Program-made: the position numbers and the translations under genes | Notes under the pieces: generated by a model | Seen by the model: the letters and a program-made list of their open reading frames with translations, nothing else | Databases searched by the model: none | What the model was told of the DNA's origin: nothing | Part shown: in pieces, positions 17,641 to 24,688 of the stretch | How positions within the stretch are numbered: the first letter of the stretch is position 1 | Layout of the letters: each line of letters begins with the position of its first letter | Source: Streptomyces sioyaensis | GTDB taxonomy: Bacteria; Actinomycetota; Actinomycetes; Streptomycetales; Streptomycetaceae | Reading direction: 5' to 3' | Length of the DNA: 64,000 nt | Assembly (NCBI RefSeq): GCF_004122735.1 | Contig: NZ_SDIF01000019.1 | Coordinates: 32,664 to 96,663 of the forward strand

Positions 17641-18381
17641 CGCCTCCCGCATCACCGGCGTTCCGGGAAACCGCAGCCCGGGGACGCCGTCGCCGAGCAG
17701 CACCGGCGCGACCGTGACGTACAGCCGGTGCAGCGCCCGGTCCTGCAGGAACCGCGACACGGTGACCCCGCCGCCCTCGATCAGCACCCGGCCCAGCCCG
17801 CGTGCCGCCAGCGCGGCCAGCAGACGCCCCGGGGAGGCGGCCGCCGCGTCCGGCAGCACCAGCACATCGACCCCGTCGGGCCGGGGGACGGGGGTGACGT
17901 CCGGCCCCACCACCCAGAGCGTCGGTGCGGCCCCATCGGTGAACACCCCGCTGTGCAGCGGCACCCGGCCCCGCGGATCGAGCACCACCCGCACCGGATT
18001 GGTGCCCGCACAGGCGCGCACGGTCAGCCGGGGATCGTCCGCCACCGCGGTGCCCGCGCCGACGAGCACCGCGTCGGCGAGCGCACGCAGCCGGTGCAGA
18101 TGGCAGCGGTCCTCCGGGCCGGTGACGAAGTCGGCATCGCCCGTACGCGTCGCGATGAAGCCGTCCAGGCTCTGCCCGAGCTGGGCGAACGCGGCCCGGG
18201 GGCCGGCCAGGCACAGCGGCAGATAGCGGGCGGTGAGCTCCACCGCCTCAGGGGTGGCGGGCTCTTTCCACCGCAGCCCGCCGTCGCCGTCGGACACCAG
18301 CCCGGCGGCGTGCGCCCCGGCGGTCGTACGGATGTCCCGCAGCCGGTCCCAGGCGGCCGCCGCGTCGAGTTCCTCAGTCAT
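17458..18381 (-). CDS. RibD C-terminal-domain reductase (pyrimidine reductase)
   Basis: A 307-aa protein containing the DHFR-like RibD_C domain (about residues 50-265) without the deaminase domain of bifunctional RibD. Motifs are AQLGQSLDGFIATRTGDADF, ADAVLVGAGTAVADDPRLTV, GLGRVLIEGGGVTVSRFLQD and VAPVLLGDGVPGL. In riboflavin synthesis this fold reduces the ribosyl group of the pyrimidine intermediate to ribityl with NADPH. It fits directly after the GTP cyclohydrolase II paralogue and the creatininase-family protein of this locus. Its ATG overlaps the creatininase stop by 8 nt. The last ~37 residues run antisense through the end of the flippase-like gene. Confidence 0.87.
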   Translation of the reverse strand: MTEELDAAAAWDRLRDIRTTAGAHAAGLVSDGDGGLRWKEPATPEAVELTARYLPLCLAGPRAAFAQLGQSLDGFIATRTGDADFVTGPEDRCHLHRLRALADAVLVGAGTAVADDPRLTVRACAGTNPVRVVLDPRGRVPLHSGVFTDGAAPTLWVVGPDVTPVPRPDGVDVLVLPDAAAASPGRLLAALAARGLGRVLIEGGGVTVSRFLQDRALHRLYVTVAPVLLGDGVPGLRFPGTPVMREALRPPLRRALLGEDTLFELDLRPLATPGDGAADEQDRGAGQARHESQHAVDHGGGEPLRRA

Positions 18382-19129
18382 GGGCAGGTTCCCCCGCGCC
18401 GAAGAGTGCGGCATATTCGCCGAATGTCTCGGTCAGCCCGGCCAGCAATTCCCGGCCCTTCCGGGCGGACGCCAGTGACGGCCGTCCGATGACTCCGGAT
18501 TCGGTATAGGCCGACATGCCCAGCGTCAGGAGGTGCTTCCGGTCATCGGCGACGCAATCCGCCGATTCATAGCCTTCCTTGACCAATTCGGGATGGGCGT
18601 GCAGCAGAATGGACGTCTCGGCCTCTCCCGCATGCATATCGGTGTGCCCGGACGTCTGCACCCCGGCCCGGGCGCGTGCCCGGTCCCAGTCGGCCGATCC
18701 GGGGAACAGTGCCATCCGCACACCGCGCCCGGCGGATTCCTGAACGACATTGCGCAGTACGTAATTTCCGCCGTGCCCGTTGACGAGAATGAGGGTGTCG
18801 ATACCGGACCGGCGGAGCGAATCGGCGATGTCCGTGACGACCGCATGCAGGGTGCGCGCCGAAATGCTGACGGTCCCCGGCCAGGCGGCGTGTTCGTGGG
18901 AACAGGACACGGTCAGCGGCGGCAGCAGCTGGACCCGATGGGCGGCCGCCAGCTCCCTGGCGATGGTGCAGGCAATCACCGTGTCGGTGGCCAACGGCAG
19001 GAAGGCGCCGTGCTGTTCGAAGCTGCCGATGGGCAGTACGGCCATCGTCGGCTGCCGTGCCCGTATGTCCTCGGTGGTGTCGGCCGGCCACGGGCCGGGG
19101 GGCGAAGTCGGGTGTCCCGAAGCGGTCAT
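18374..19129 (-). CDS. Creatininase-family amidohydrolase, candidate FAPy deformylase
   Basis: A 251-aa creatininase-fold metalloenzyme with the complete metal-ligand pattern: PIGSFEQHGAFLPLATDT (Glu, His, Asp), LVNGHGGNYVLRN, and DMHAGEAETS with the final Glu. The family includes creatinine amidohydrolase, MftE and the archaeal deformylase ArfB, which removes formate from FAPy. ArfB activity fits here, because the neighbouring cyclohydrolase paralogue has the residue linked to FAPy formation and a RibD-type reductase is translated directly after this gene. That assignment is inference; amide hydrolysis of another intermediate remains possible. The ATG has no strong ribosome site. Confidence 0.85.
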   Translation of the reverse strand: MTASGHPTSPPGPWPADTTEDIRARQPTMAVLPIGSFEQHGAFLPLATDTVIACTIARELAAAHRVQLLPPLTVSCSHEHAAWPGTVSISARTLHAVVTDIADSLRRSGIDTLILVNGHGGNYVLRNVVQESAGRGVRMALFPGSADWDRARARAGVQTSGHTDMHAGEAETSILLHAHPELVKEGYESADCVADDRKHLLTLGMSAYTESGVIGRPSLASARKGRELLAGLTETFGEYAALFGAGEPAHD

Positions 19130-19152
19130 GGTGTGCTGCGGCCTTTCGTCGC

Positions 19153-19167
19153 TGACTCACCGAGTCA
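19153..19167. promoter_or_regulatory. Perfect inverted repeat in the divergent promoter region (possible operator)
   Basis: TGACTC-ACC-GAGTCA is a perfect 6-bp inverted repeat with a 3-bp centre, in the 112-bp space between the divergent creatininase and cyclohydrolase genes. A related half-site GAGTC recurs at 19201-19205. It could bind a dimeric regulator controlling both directions. Confidence 0.4.
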
Positions 19168-19205
19168 TGGTCTTCGCAGCATACTTGTTGTGTTCTGAGT
19201 GAGTC

Positions 19206-19235
19206 CTGACGATCATTTCCTCACGCGGGTACGAT
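19206..19235 (+). promoter_or_regulatory. Predicted promoter of the GTP cyclohydrolase II paralogue, leaderless start
   Basis: The -35 box CTGACG (19206-19211) and -10 box TACGAT (19230-19235) have an 18-bp spacer. A transcript would begin about 7 nt downstream, which is the A of the ATG at 19242. No ribosome site is present, so leaderless translation is predicted. Confidence 0.5.
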
Positions 19236-19241
19236 CACGCC

Positions 19242-19925
19242 ATGATGGACCCCGACGACGATGCCGTGCGCAACCTCCGTGTTGCTTTCGACGATGCTCT
19301 TGGCCAAAAACCGGGTGTGGAACGGGTGGTGGAGGTCCGGCTGCCCACCACATACGGCGAATTTCTCGCCGTCGGTTATCTCGACCACCGCAGCGGCATC
19401 GAGCAAGTGGCGCTGGTCCACGGCGATGTGGCCGGCGAGCTGACGCTGGCCCGGATGCATTCGGAATGCCTGACCGGCGATGCCTTTGCGTCCACCCACT
19501 GCGAATGCGGCGACCAATTGTCCGCGGCGCTGCGCGCGATCGTGGCGGAAGGACGCGGCATTCTGGTCTATCTCCAGGGCCACGAGGGCCGCGGCATCGG
19601 CCTGTTGGCCAAGCTCCAGGCGATGAAGCTGCAGGAGGGCGGGCTGGACACGGTGGAGGCGAACATCGCGCTCGGGCTGCCCGTCGATGCCCGCGACTAC
19701 GGCGCCGCGGCCGAGATACTGCAGGACCTGGGCGTGCGGTCGGTGCGGCTGATGTCGAACAATCCGCGCAAGCGCGAGGCGCTGGTGCGGCACGGCGTCG
19801 CCGTCGCCGAACAGGTCCCGCTGCTGATGCCGCCCCGTGCGGAGAACATCCGCTACCTCCGCGCCAAGCGGGAGCGCCTCGACCACGACCTGCCGCATCT
19901 GGACGGCATCACCGGGCTGTCCTGA
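19242..19925 (+). CDS. GTP cyclohydrolase II paralogue with Met at the product-switch position
   Basis: A 227-aa single-domain RibA-type protein. Zinc ligands Cys76, Cys87 and Cys89 (ECLTGDAFASTHCECGDQL), the arginine loop GHEGRGIGL, and LMSNNPRKREAL are all present. Canonical GCH II has Tyr in the segment R-A-Y-x-LQD; this protein has Met128 there (LQAMKLQEGG). In S. coelicolor SCO6655, which carries Met at the same place, the published product is the formylated pyrimidine FAPy rather than the deformylated one. FAPy formation is therefore predicted, with the adjacent creatininase homologue removing the formyl group. It starts at ATGATG with no leader. This is a dedicated paralogue rather than the housekeeping riboflavin gene. 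Confidence 0.92.
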   Translation: MMDPDDDAVRNLRVAFDDALGQKPGVERVVEVRLPTTYGEFLAVGYLDHRSGIEQVALVHGDVAGELTLARMHSECLTGDAFASTHCECGDQLSAALRAIVAEGRGILVYLQGHEGRGIGLLAKLQAMKLQEGGLDTVEANIALGLPVDARDYGAAAEILQDLGVRSVRLMSNNPRKREALVRHGVAVAEQVPLLMPPRAENIRYLRAKRERLDHDLPHLDGITGLS

Positions 19926-19964
19926 CGCGGCCGGCCGGTCCGCGCGGGTGGCCAGGCATGCCAC

Positions 19965-20006
19965 GAGGGAGGGTCCACGACCGTGTGGTCGCGGGCCCTC
20001 CCTCGG
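19965..20006. terminator. Hairpin terminator between convergent genes
   Basis: Near-perfect 19-bp arms (19965-19983 and 19988-20006) with a 4-nt loop separate the cyclohydrolase paralogue from the convergent cbtA gene. A few mismatches lie in the middle of the stem. Confidence 0.75.
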
Positions 20007-20031
20007 TGATCCGGCCGGCGGGACCGCCGGA

Positions 20032-20784
20032 TCAGGAGGCGGCGGCTGCCGCCCTCTCGGTCGCGGCGGCTTCCTGCCGGGCCGGCAGGACACGCTCCGC
20101 GAGATGACCGAAGACCAGCCCGAAGGCCGTCCACAGCACCAGTTGGATGGCGATCGCCGACAGCCGGAACTGCCAGAGCAGGGTGGCGGAGAAGTCGGCG
20201 GGCACCTCGTTGACAGCCGGCAGGAACGCGTACGCGAGGCCGACGGCCACCACGAACGCGGCGGCTGCCGCGACCGTGGCGTTCCAGTTGCCCAGCTTCG
20301 GAGCCAGCCGCCGCCCGAGGATCGTGGCGGCGACGGCCAGCAGGACGCTGAGCAGCATCATCAGGAAATACAGCGTGGTGCGGGTGCCGATGGTGTCGGG
20401 GTCACCGACGGACGGCGGGTTGGCCGGGTACTTCAGGAACGGTACGAGGTAGACGGCCAGCAGCGCCGCTCCGGAGAGCAGCACGGCCGTGGCCCGGGCA
20501 CCGAAGCGGCCGATCCGCCCCAGCGCGAAGCAGAAGGCCAGTGCGGCGATCCCGCCCAGCGCCACGCCGTAGACCAGCACGCCGGTCGCCAGCCCCGCAG
20601 TGGACTGCAGACCGCGGCTGACGACCTCCATCTCGTGTTCGTGGCTGTGTGCTTCTTCGAACGCGATGGCGGCGTCCACCTGCGGTTCGCCCAGCAGAAA
20701 GGCGACGACGAGGGCCAGGACACCGGCTGCCAGCCCGGCGAGCATCCCGCGCACCAGAAGAGCTCTGATGGTGACGGAGTTCAT
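20032..20784 (-). CDS. cbtA: CbtA family cobalt transporter subunit
   Basis: A 250-aa membrane protein with about six helices. It has the CbtA pattern: an N-terminal helix RALLVRGMLAGLAAGVLALV, a periplasmic/loop acidic-His stretch EEAHSHEHEMEVVSRG, then LVPFLKYPANPPSVGDPDTI, which is diagnostic for the family. CbtA works with CbtB in uptake of cobalt for cobalamin synthesis. The pair is 15 bp apart in one transcript, with a cobalamin riboswitch upstream, so expression should fall when B12 is abundant. The C-terminus is Ala/Glu-rich. Confidence 0.93.
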   Translation of the reverse strand: MNSVTIRALLVRGMLAGLAAGVLALVVAFLLGEPQVDAAIAFEEAHSHEHEMEVVSRGLQSTAGLATGVLVYGVALGGIAALAFCFALGRIGRFGARATAVLLSGAALLAVYLVPFLKYPANPPSVGDPDTIGTRTTLYFLMMLLSVLLAVAATILGRRLAPKLGNWNATVAAAAAFVVAVGLAYAFLPAVNEVPADFSATLLWQFRLSAIAIQLVLWTAFGLVFGHLAERVLPARQEAAATERAAAAAS

Positions 20785-20799
20785 GGGTGCGGCGTCCGA

Positions 20800-21018
20800 T
20801 CAGTGGCAGGGGAAACCGAGGAGGTGGCGCCCGTCGTGGACCCACTCGTGGACGTCGGTACCGGAGAGCAGTGAGGTCGCGCCCTGCTCCGCGCCGATGA
20901 AGTACAGCAGCACGAGCATCAGGACGCCGAAGAACAGCGCCCAGGGGGCAAGGGCCTTGAGGGGGAGCGGGGCGGGGGTGACGGCGCCGGTGGCCGGGGG
21001 TGCGATGGTCTGAGCCAT
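20800..21018 (-). CDS. cbtB: CbtB family cobalt transporter subunit
   Basis: A 72-aa single-helix protein (ALAPWALFFGVLMLVLLYFI) with a C-terminal metal-binding tail containing three His (VHEWVHDGRHLLGFPCH). This is the typical CbtB layout, with the histidines outside the membrane. The start is the ATG after GGAGG. It is the first gene of cbtBA, directly downstream of the riboswitch. Confidence 0.92.
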   Translation of the reverse strand: MAQTIAPPATGAVTPAPLPLKALAPWALFFGVLMLVLLYFIGAEQGATSLLSGTDVHEWVHDGRHLLGFPCH

Positions 21019-21067
21019 GGCAGAACCTCCTGTGCGGGGAACTCGCGTCCCTTGTCGGTGGAGTGCG

Positions 21068-21179
21068 CGACAACATGCCGGGTCTGGCTCGCCCGGTTCC
21101 GGCCCTGCTGGGCTGGTGAAGACCGGACATACAGTGGCGCGACCGCGCCGGGATCCCACCGGCTTCCGTCATGTCGTCG
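21068..21179 (-). ncRNA. Cobalamin (B12) riboswitch controlling cbtBA
   Basis: On the reverse strand the leader reads GGAAGCCGGTGGGATCCCGG, then CGCGGTCGCGCCACTGTATG and later GAGCCAGACCCGG. These match the conserved B12-box core (GGAA-GGTG-AATCC, CGC-CACTGT, GCCAGA) in order. A closing helix pairs 21170-21179 with 21068-21077 over 10 bp with one G-U. The element ends about 50 nt before the cbtB start, consistent with translational or transcriptional shut-off by adenosylcobalamin. Confidence 0.88.
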
Positions 21180-21204
21180 TCAATATCATCGGGAAGGTAC
21201 CGCG

Positions 21205-21240
21205 GACCGCCCCCGGGGCCAAGGCCCCCGAGGGGGCGGA
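21205..21240. other. GC-rich hairpin in the divergent intergenic region
   Basis: Arms CCGCCCCC and GGGGGCGG enclose a nested GGCC-AA-GGCC palindrome. It lies in the leader of the histidine-phosphatase-like gene, just upstream of the riboswitch 5' end. It may insulate the two divergent transcripts. Confidence 0.4.
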
Positions 21241-21327
21241 GAGGCGCAGGGCAGGGCGCGCCGGACGGTCAACTCCCTTGCGGCGTCGAGAGGTTGCCGT
21301 CGCGGGCGGCAAGCGAAAGAAGAGAGC

Positions 21328-21900
21328 ATGACAACTCGGGTGATGTTGGTCTCAGCGGCCGCGGGGCAGGCCCAGCGCGAGGTGCGCTTCGACGACGACG
21401 GCCCGCTGAGCGAGGCCGGGCGGCGCCGGGCCCGGGCCGCCGCCGGAGCGCTGCCGCCCGTCGAGCGGAGCGTGGTCTCGCCCTCGGTCCGGTGCCGGCA
21501 GACCGCCGAGGAGCTCGGACTTGCGGTCCGGTCCGCGCCGGAGCTGGCGGGCTGTGCGATGGGCGCCTGGCGCGGCCGGACCCTGGCCGAGGTCGCCGAC
21601 GGCGATCCGGCCGCGGTGTCCGCCTGGCTCTCGGACCCGGACTTCGCGGCGCACGGCGGGGAGTCGCTGCGGCAGCTGTGCGCGCGGATCGCGGGCTGGC
21701 TGGCGCGCACGGCCCGGGACGGGGGCCGGGTGCTGGCCGTCGTCGAGCCGGACGTCGTCCGTGCCGCGGCGGTGTGTGCCCTCCGGGTGCCCGAGGAGGC
21801 CTTCTGGCGGCTGGACGTTCCGCCGCTGACCGTGACCGAGCTGAGCGGCCGCGGCGGCCGCTGGAATCTGAGCCTGGGGAGGGCGCTGGACCGCAGGTGA
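21328..21900 (+). CDS. Histidine phosphatase superfamily protein lacking both catalytic histidines
   Basis: A 190-aa protein with the phosphoglycerate-mutase fold: VVSPSVRCRQTAEELGL (the usual SPLxRxxQTA) and HGGESLRQLCARIAGWL. The N-terminal LVRHG motif is replaced by RVMLVSAAAGQAQ, and the second SHGGVIR motif is VVEPDVVRAAAV, so both catalytic His residues are gone. It is probably a non-enzymatic or altered-function member. It is divergent from the riboswitch-controlled cbtBA pair; phosphatases of this fold (CobC) act in cobalamin assembly, so a metal/B12-linked role is plausible but unproven. The ATG follows AAGAGAG. Confidence 0.8.
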   Translation: MTTRVMLVSAAAGQAQREVRFDDDGPLSEAGRRRARAAAGALPPVERSVVSPSVRCRQTAEELGLAVRSAPELAGCAMGAWRGRTLAEVADGDPAAVSAWLSDPDFAAHGGESLRQLCARIAGWLARTARDGGRVLAVVEPDVVRAAAVCALRVPEEAFWRLDVPPLTVTELSGRGGRWNLSLGRALDRR

Positions 21901-22037
21901 GGGCGGTGCGGCGGCATTGGTTCACAATTCATCTGTCCTCTCATCTACACATAAAGGCGACATAAGCGCAGAATAAAAAGTGCGTGGTCCTATGCCGCGC
22001 GGAAACGGCCAGCTTGCGAACGAAGGAGGCGAGTCGC

Positions 22038-22478
22038 ATGGCCGACGTCTCACACCACAGGGGAGATCTCGCCGGTCACCCCGATGCATCGGAGATGCAG
22101 GCCCGGTACGACCGGGTACTCGGCGGGCGGGACGTGGTACTCGTCGACGGACCGGTGTTCCTGGTCGGCCTGTACTGCGCGGTCTCGCCGTGGATCCTCC
22201 ACTTCACGGCCGCACAGCCGGCACTCGTGACGCACAACCTCATCCTCGGTATCGCGATCGCCCTGCTGGCGGTCGGGTTCACCGTGACACCGGAGCGGAT
22301 GTACGGCCTGAGCGGCGCGATGTGCGCGATCGGCGTGTGGATGATCATCTCGCCCTGGATCGTCGGCAGCGCTCCGGACGCCGGCGTCATCTGGAACAAC
22401 GTCGTCGTCGGCGCCCTGACGTTCCTGTTGGGCGCGATGTGCGTCGCCGCGGCGTCGAAGAGCCGCCGCGCCACCTGA
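22038..22478 (+). CDS. SPW repeat membrane protein
   Basis: A 146-aa protein with four transmembrane helices and two copies of the SPW repeat, seen as AVSPWILHF and IISPWIVGS. The N-terminal ~35 residues are soluble (HPDASEMQARYDRVLGGRDV). The family has no established function. GAAGGAGG sits 9 nt before the ATG. An apparently single-gene transcript is followed by a hairpin at 22483-22499. Confidence 0.88.
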   Translation: MADVSHHRGDLAGHPDASEMQARYDRVLGGRDVVLVDGPVFLVGLYCAVSPWILHFTAAQPALVTHNLILGIAIALLAVGFTVTPERMYGLSGAMCAIGVWMIISPWIVGSAPDAGVIWNNVVVGALTFLLGAMCVAAASKSRRAT

Positions 22479-22482
22479 GGCG

Positions 22483-22499
22483 CGCTCCCCGCGGGAGCG
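22483..22499. terminator. Short hairpin after the SPW gene
   Basis: Arms CGCTCCC and GGGAGCG with a 3-nt loop lie five bases after the stop codon. Small but perfect. Confidence 0.5.
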
Positions 22500-22766
22500 T
22501 GCGACAAGCCGCCGACCGTACGCCCCTCGGGGCGAGCCGGCCGGCGGCTCTGCGCGCGGGCGCGCCGGGCCCCGGGAGGGCCGGCCGCCGCGGGTCATCG
22601 GGGCGGAGTCCGGGGGCGGCGGACGGGGCGGTGAGGGTGTGCGGTGAGGGGCGCACGCCGTGGCGGGGCGGCCCGCCCGCACGCATGCGGTCACCGGGTA
22701 AATTCGGTTAAATCGGTTGCATGGGTCCTCCGACTGTGGCCCCTCGCCCCGGAGAGGTGGCGTCCC

Positions 22767-24593
22767 GTGACCGCTGTGCCCGTGGATGATCACGAAGACT
22801 TCGCCGACGCCGACCGCGGCTTCATCGCGGCGCTCGACCCGCCCGAGATCACCATGGACGACGGCCGGGTGGTCTGGAACGCCGAGGCCTACGCCTTCCT
22901 GGCCGGCAACTGCCCCGACACCGCGCACGAGAGCCTGTGGCGGCAGGGCCGGCTGGTGAGCCGGCAGGGTCTGTACGAGGTCACCGACGGCCTCTACCAG
23001 ACGCGCGGCCTGGACCTGGCCAACATGACGCTGGTCGAGGGCGACCACGGCGTCGTCGTCATCGACCCGCTCCGCTCCGCCGAGACCGCCGCCGCGGCCC
23101 TGGAGCTCTACCGCAAATACCGCGGCGACCGGCCGGTCACCGGCCTGATCTACACCCACTCGCACGCCAACCACTTCGGCGGGGCCCGCGGCGTGCTGCC
23201 GCACGGCCACCACCCCGTGCCCGTCCTCGCGCCGGCCGGCTTTCTCGCGCACGCGGTCGGCGACAACGTCGACGCCGGCGTCGCGATGGCCCGGCGCGCC
23301 GTCTACCTGTACGGAACCGGGCTCCCCAAGGGGCCGGACGGCCAGATCGGCTGCGGCCTGGGTACCGTCCCCTCCACCGGCACCATGACCCTCATCCCGC
23401 CGACCGTGGACATCACCAGCACCGGCCAGGAGGAGATCGTCGACGGCATCCGTACCGTCTTCCAGCTCACCCCCGGCACCGAGGCCCCCGCCGAGATGAA
23501 CTTCAGCCTCCCGGCGCATCAGGCGCTCTGCCTGGCCGAGAACGTCACCCACACCCTGCACACCGTCCTGACGCTGCGCGGCGGCGCCGTCCGCGACACC
23601 CGGGCCTGGGCCCGGTACGTGGGCGAGGCGCTGGCCCTGTTCGGCGACGAGGCGGAGGTCGCCTTCGCCTCCCACCACTGGCCGACCTGGGGCAAGGAAC
23701 GCGTGGCGGCCCTGCTGGCCGGGCAGCGCGACCTGTACGCCTATCTGCACGACCAGACGCTGCGGATGCTCAACGAGGGGCTCACCGGCACCGAGATCGC
23801 CGAGGAGCTGCGGCTGCCGCCGGAGCTGGAGCGGGTCTGGGCCCACCACGGCTACTACGGCTCGCTCGGCCACCACGTCCGCGCGATCTACCAGCGCCAT
23901 CTGGGCTGGTTCGACGGCAACCCCGCCCATCTGTGGGAGCATCCGCCGGCCGAGCAGGCCCGACGCTACGTGGACACCATGGGCGGCATCGAGGCCACGG
24001 TGGACGCGGGCAAGCGGTACGCCGCCGACGGCGATCTGCGGTTCGCCGCCACCCTGCTCAACCACGCCGTCTTCGCCGACCCCCACAACCTCCGCGCCCG
24101 GCGCGAACTCGCCCTCGTCTACGAGCGGCTGGGCCACGGCTGCGAGAACGGCGCCTGGCGCAACTTCTACCTCACCGGTGCGAGCGAACTGCGCGGCACC
24201 CTCGCCGAGGCCTCGCCGGACACCGCCGACCCCGAGCTGGCCCGGGCCCTGAGCGTCGACCAGCTCCTCGACTCGCTCGCCATCCGCATCGACGGCCCCC
24301 GCGCCTGGTCCACCGCGCTCACCCTCGACCTCTACCTCCCCGACGAGGACCGGACCTGGCATCTGACGCTCTCCCACGGCGCCCTCACCCACCTCAGCTC
24401 GCCCGGCGCGCCCACCCCGACCAAGGAGCACACCCCGGACCTCACGCTGACCCTCACCAAGCCGCAACTGCTCGGCCTGCTCACCGGCCACGGACCGGGC
24501 GAGAGCGCACAGAACGGCGAGAGCGGCGCACTGCACCAGCTCCTCGGCCTCGTCAGCACCCCGCACCCCACCTTCCCCGTCGTCACCCCCTGA
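22767..24593 (+). CDS. Alkylsulfatase-like metallo-beta-lactamase-fold hydrolase
   Basis: A 608-aa protein of the SdsA1/BDS1 alkylsulfatase family: an N-terminal metallo-hydrolase domain (about 1-400), a helical dimerisation domain with DTMGGIEATVDAGKRYAADG, and a C-terminal SCP2-like domain (about 490-600). These enzymes cleave the sulfate ester of alkyl sulfates. The metal motif is THSHANHFGG (131-140); the usual THSHxDHFGG has Asp where Asn135 stands here. Other conserved pieces remain (LCLAENVTHTLHTVLTLRG, RVWAHHGYYGSLGH). There is no signal peptide. The GTG start follows GGAGAGGTGG; the open frame extends upstream without a ribosome site. Confidence 0.88.
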   Translation: MTAVPVDDHEDFADADRGFIAALDPPEITMDDGRVVWNAEAYAFLAGNCPDTAHESLWRQGRLVSRQGLYEVTDGLYQTRGLDLANMTLVEGDHGVVVIDPLRSAETAAAALELYRKYRGDRPVTGLIYTHSHANHFGGARGVLPHGHHPVPVLAPAGFLAHAVGDNVDAGVAMARRAVYLYGTGLPKGPDGQIGCGLGTVPSTGTMTLIPPTVDITSTGQEEIVDGIRTVFQLTPGTEAPAEMNFSLPAHQALCLAENVTHTLHTVLTLRGGAVRDTRAWARYVGEALALFGDEAEVAFASHHWPTWGKERVAALLAGQRDLYAYLHDQTLRMLNEGLTGTEIAEELRLPPELERVWAHHGYYGSLGHHVRAIYQRHLGWFDGNPAHLWEHPPAEQARRYVDTMGGIEATVDAGKRYAADGDLRFAATLLNHAVFADPHNLRARRELALVYERLGHGCENGAWRNFYLTGASELRGTLAEASPDTADPELARALSVDQLLDSLAIRIDGPRAWSTALTLDLYLPDEDRTWHLTLSHGALTHLSSPGAPTPTKEHTPDLTLTLTKPQLLGLLTGHGPGESAQNGESGALHQLLGLVSTPHPTFPVVTP

Positions 24594-24688
24594 CGGGCCC
24601 GTCCGCGGGGCGGTCCGTCAACCTCGTGCCCCGGCGCGCTGACACCACCGGGCTGCTCCGTACACCCCGGCTGGGGCAAACTGGGCCG

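Noticed and set aside
22050..24566. 838-codon reverse-strand frame opposite the alkylsulfatase-like gene
   Set aside because: Val/Gly/Glu-rich shadow of a gene with clear catalytic motifs on the other strand.
22937..24688. Possible N-terminal extension of the NB-ARC protein by ~580 residues
   Set aside because: The frame upstream of 24689 is an out-of-frame shadow of the alkylsulfatase-like gene and reads as Arg/Pro repeats; the ATPase starts at FIGRRAELH.
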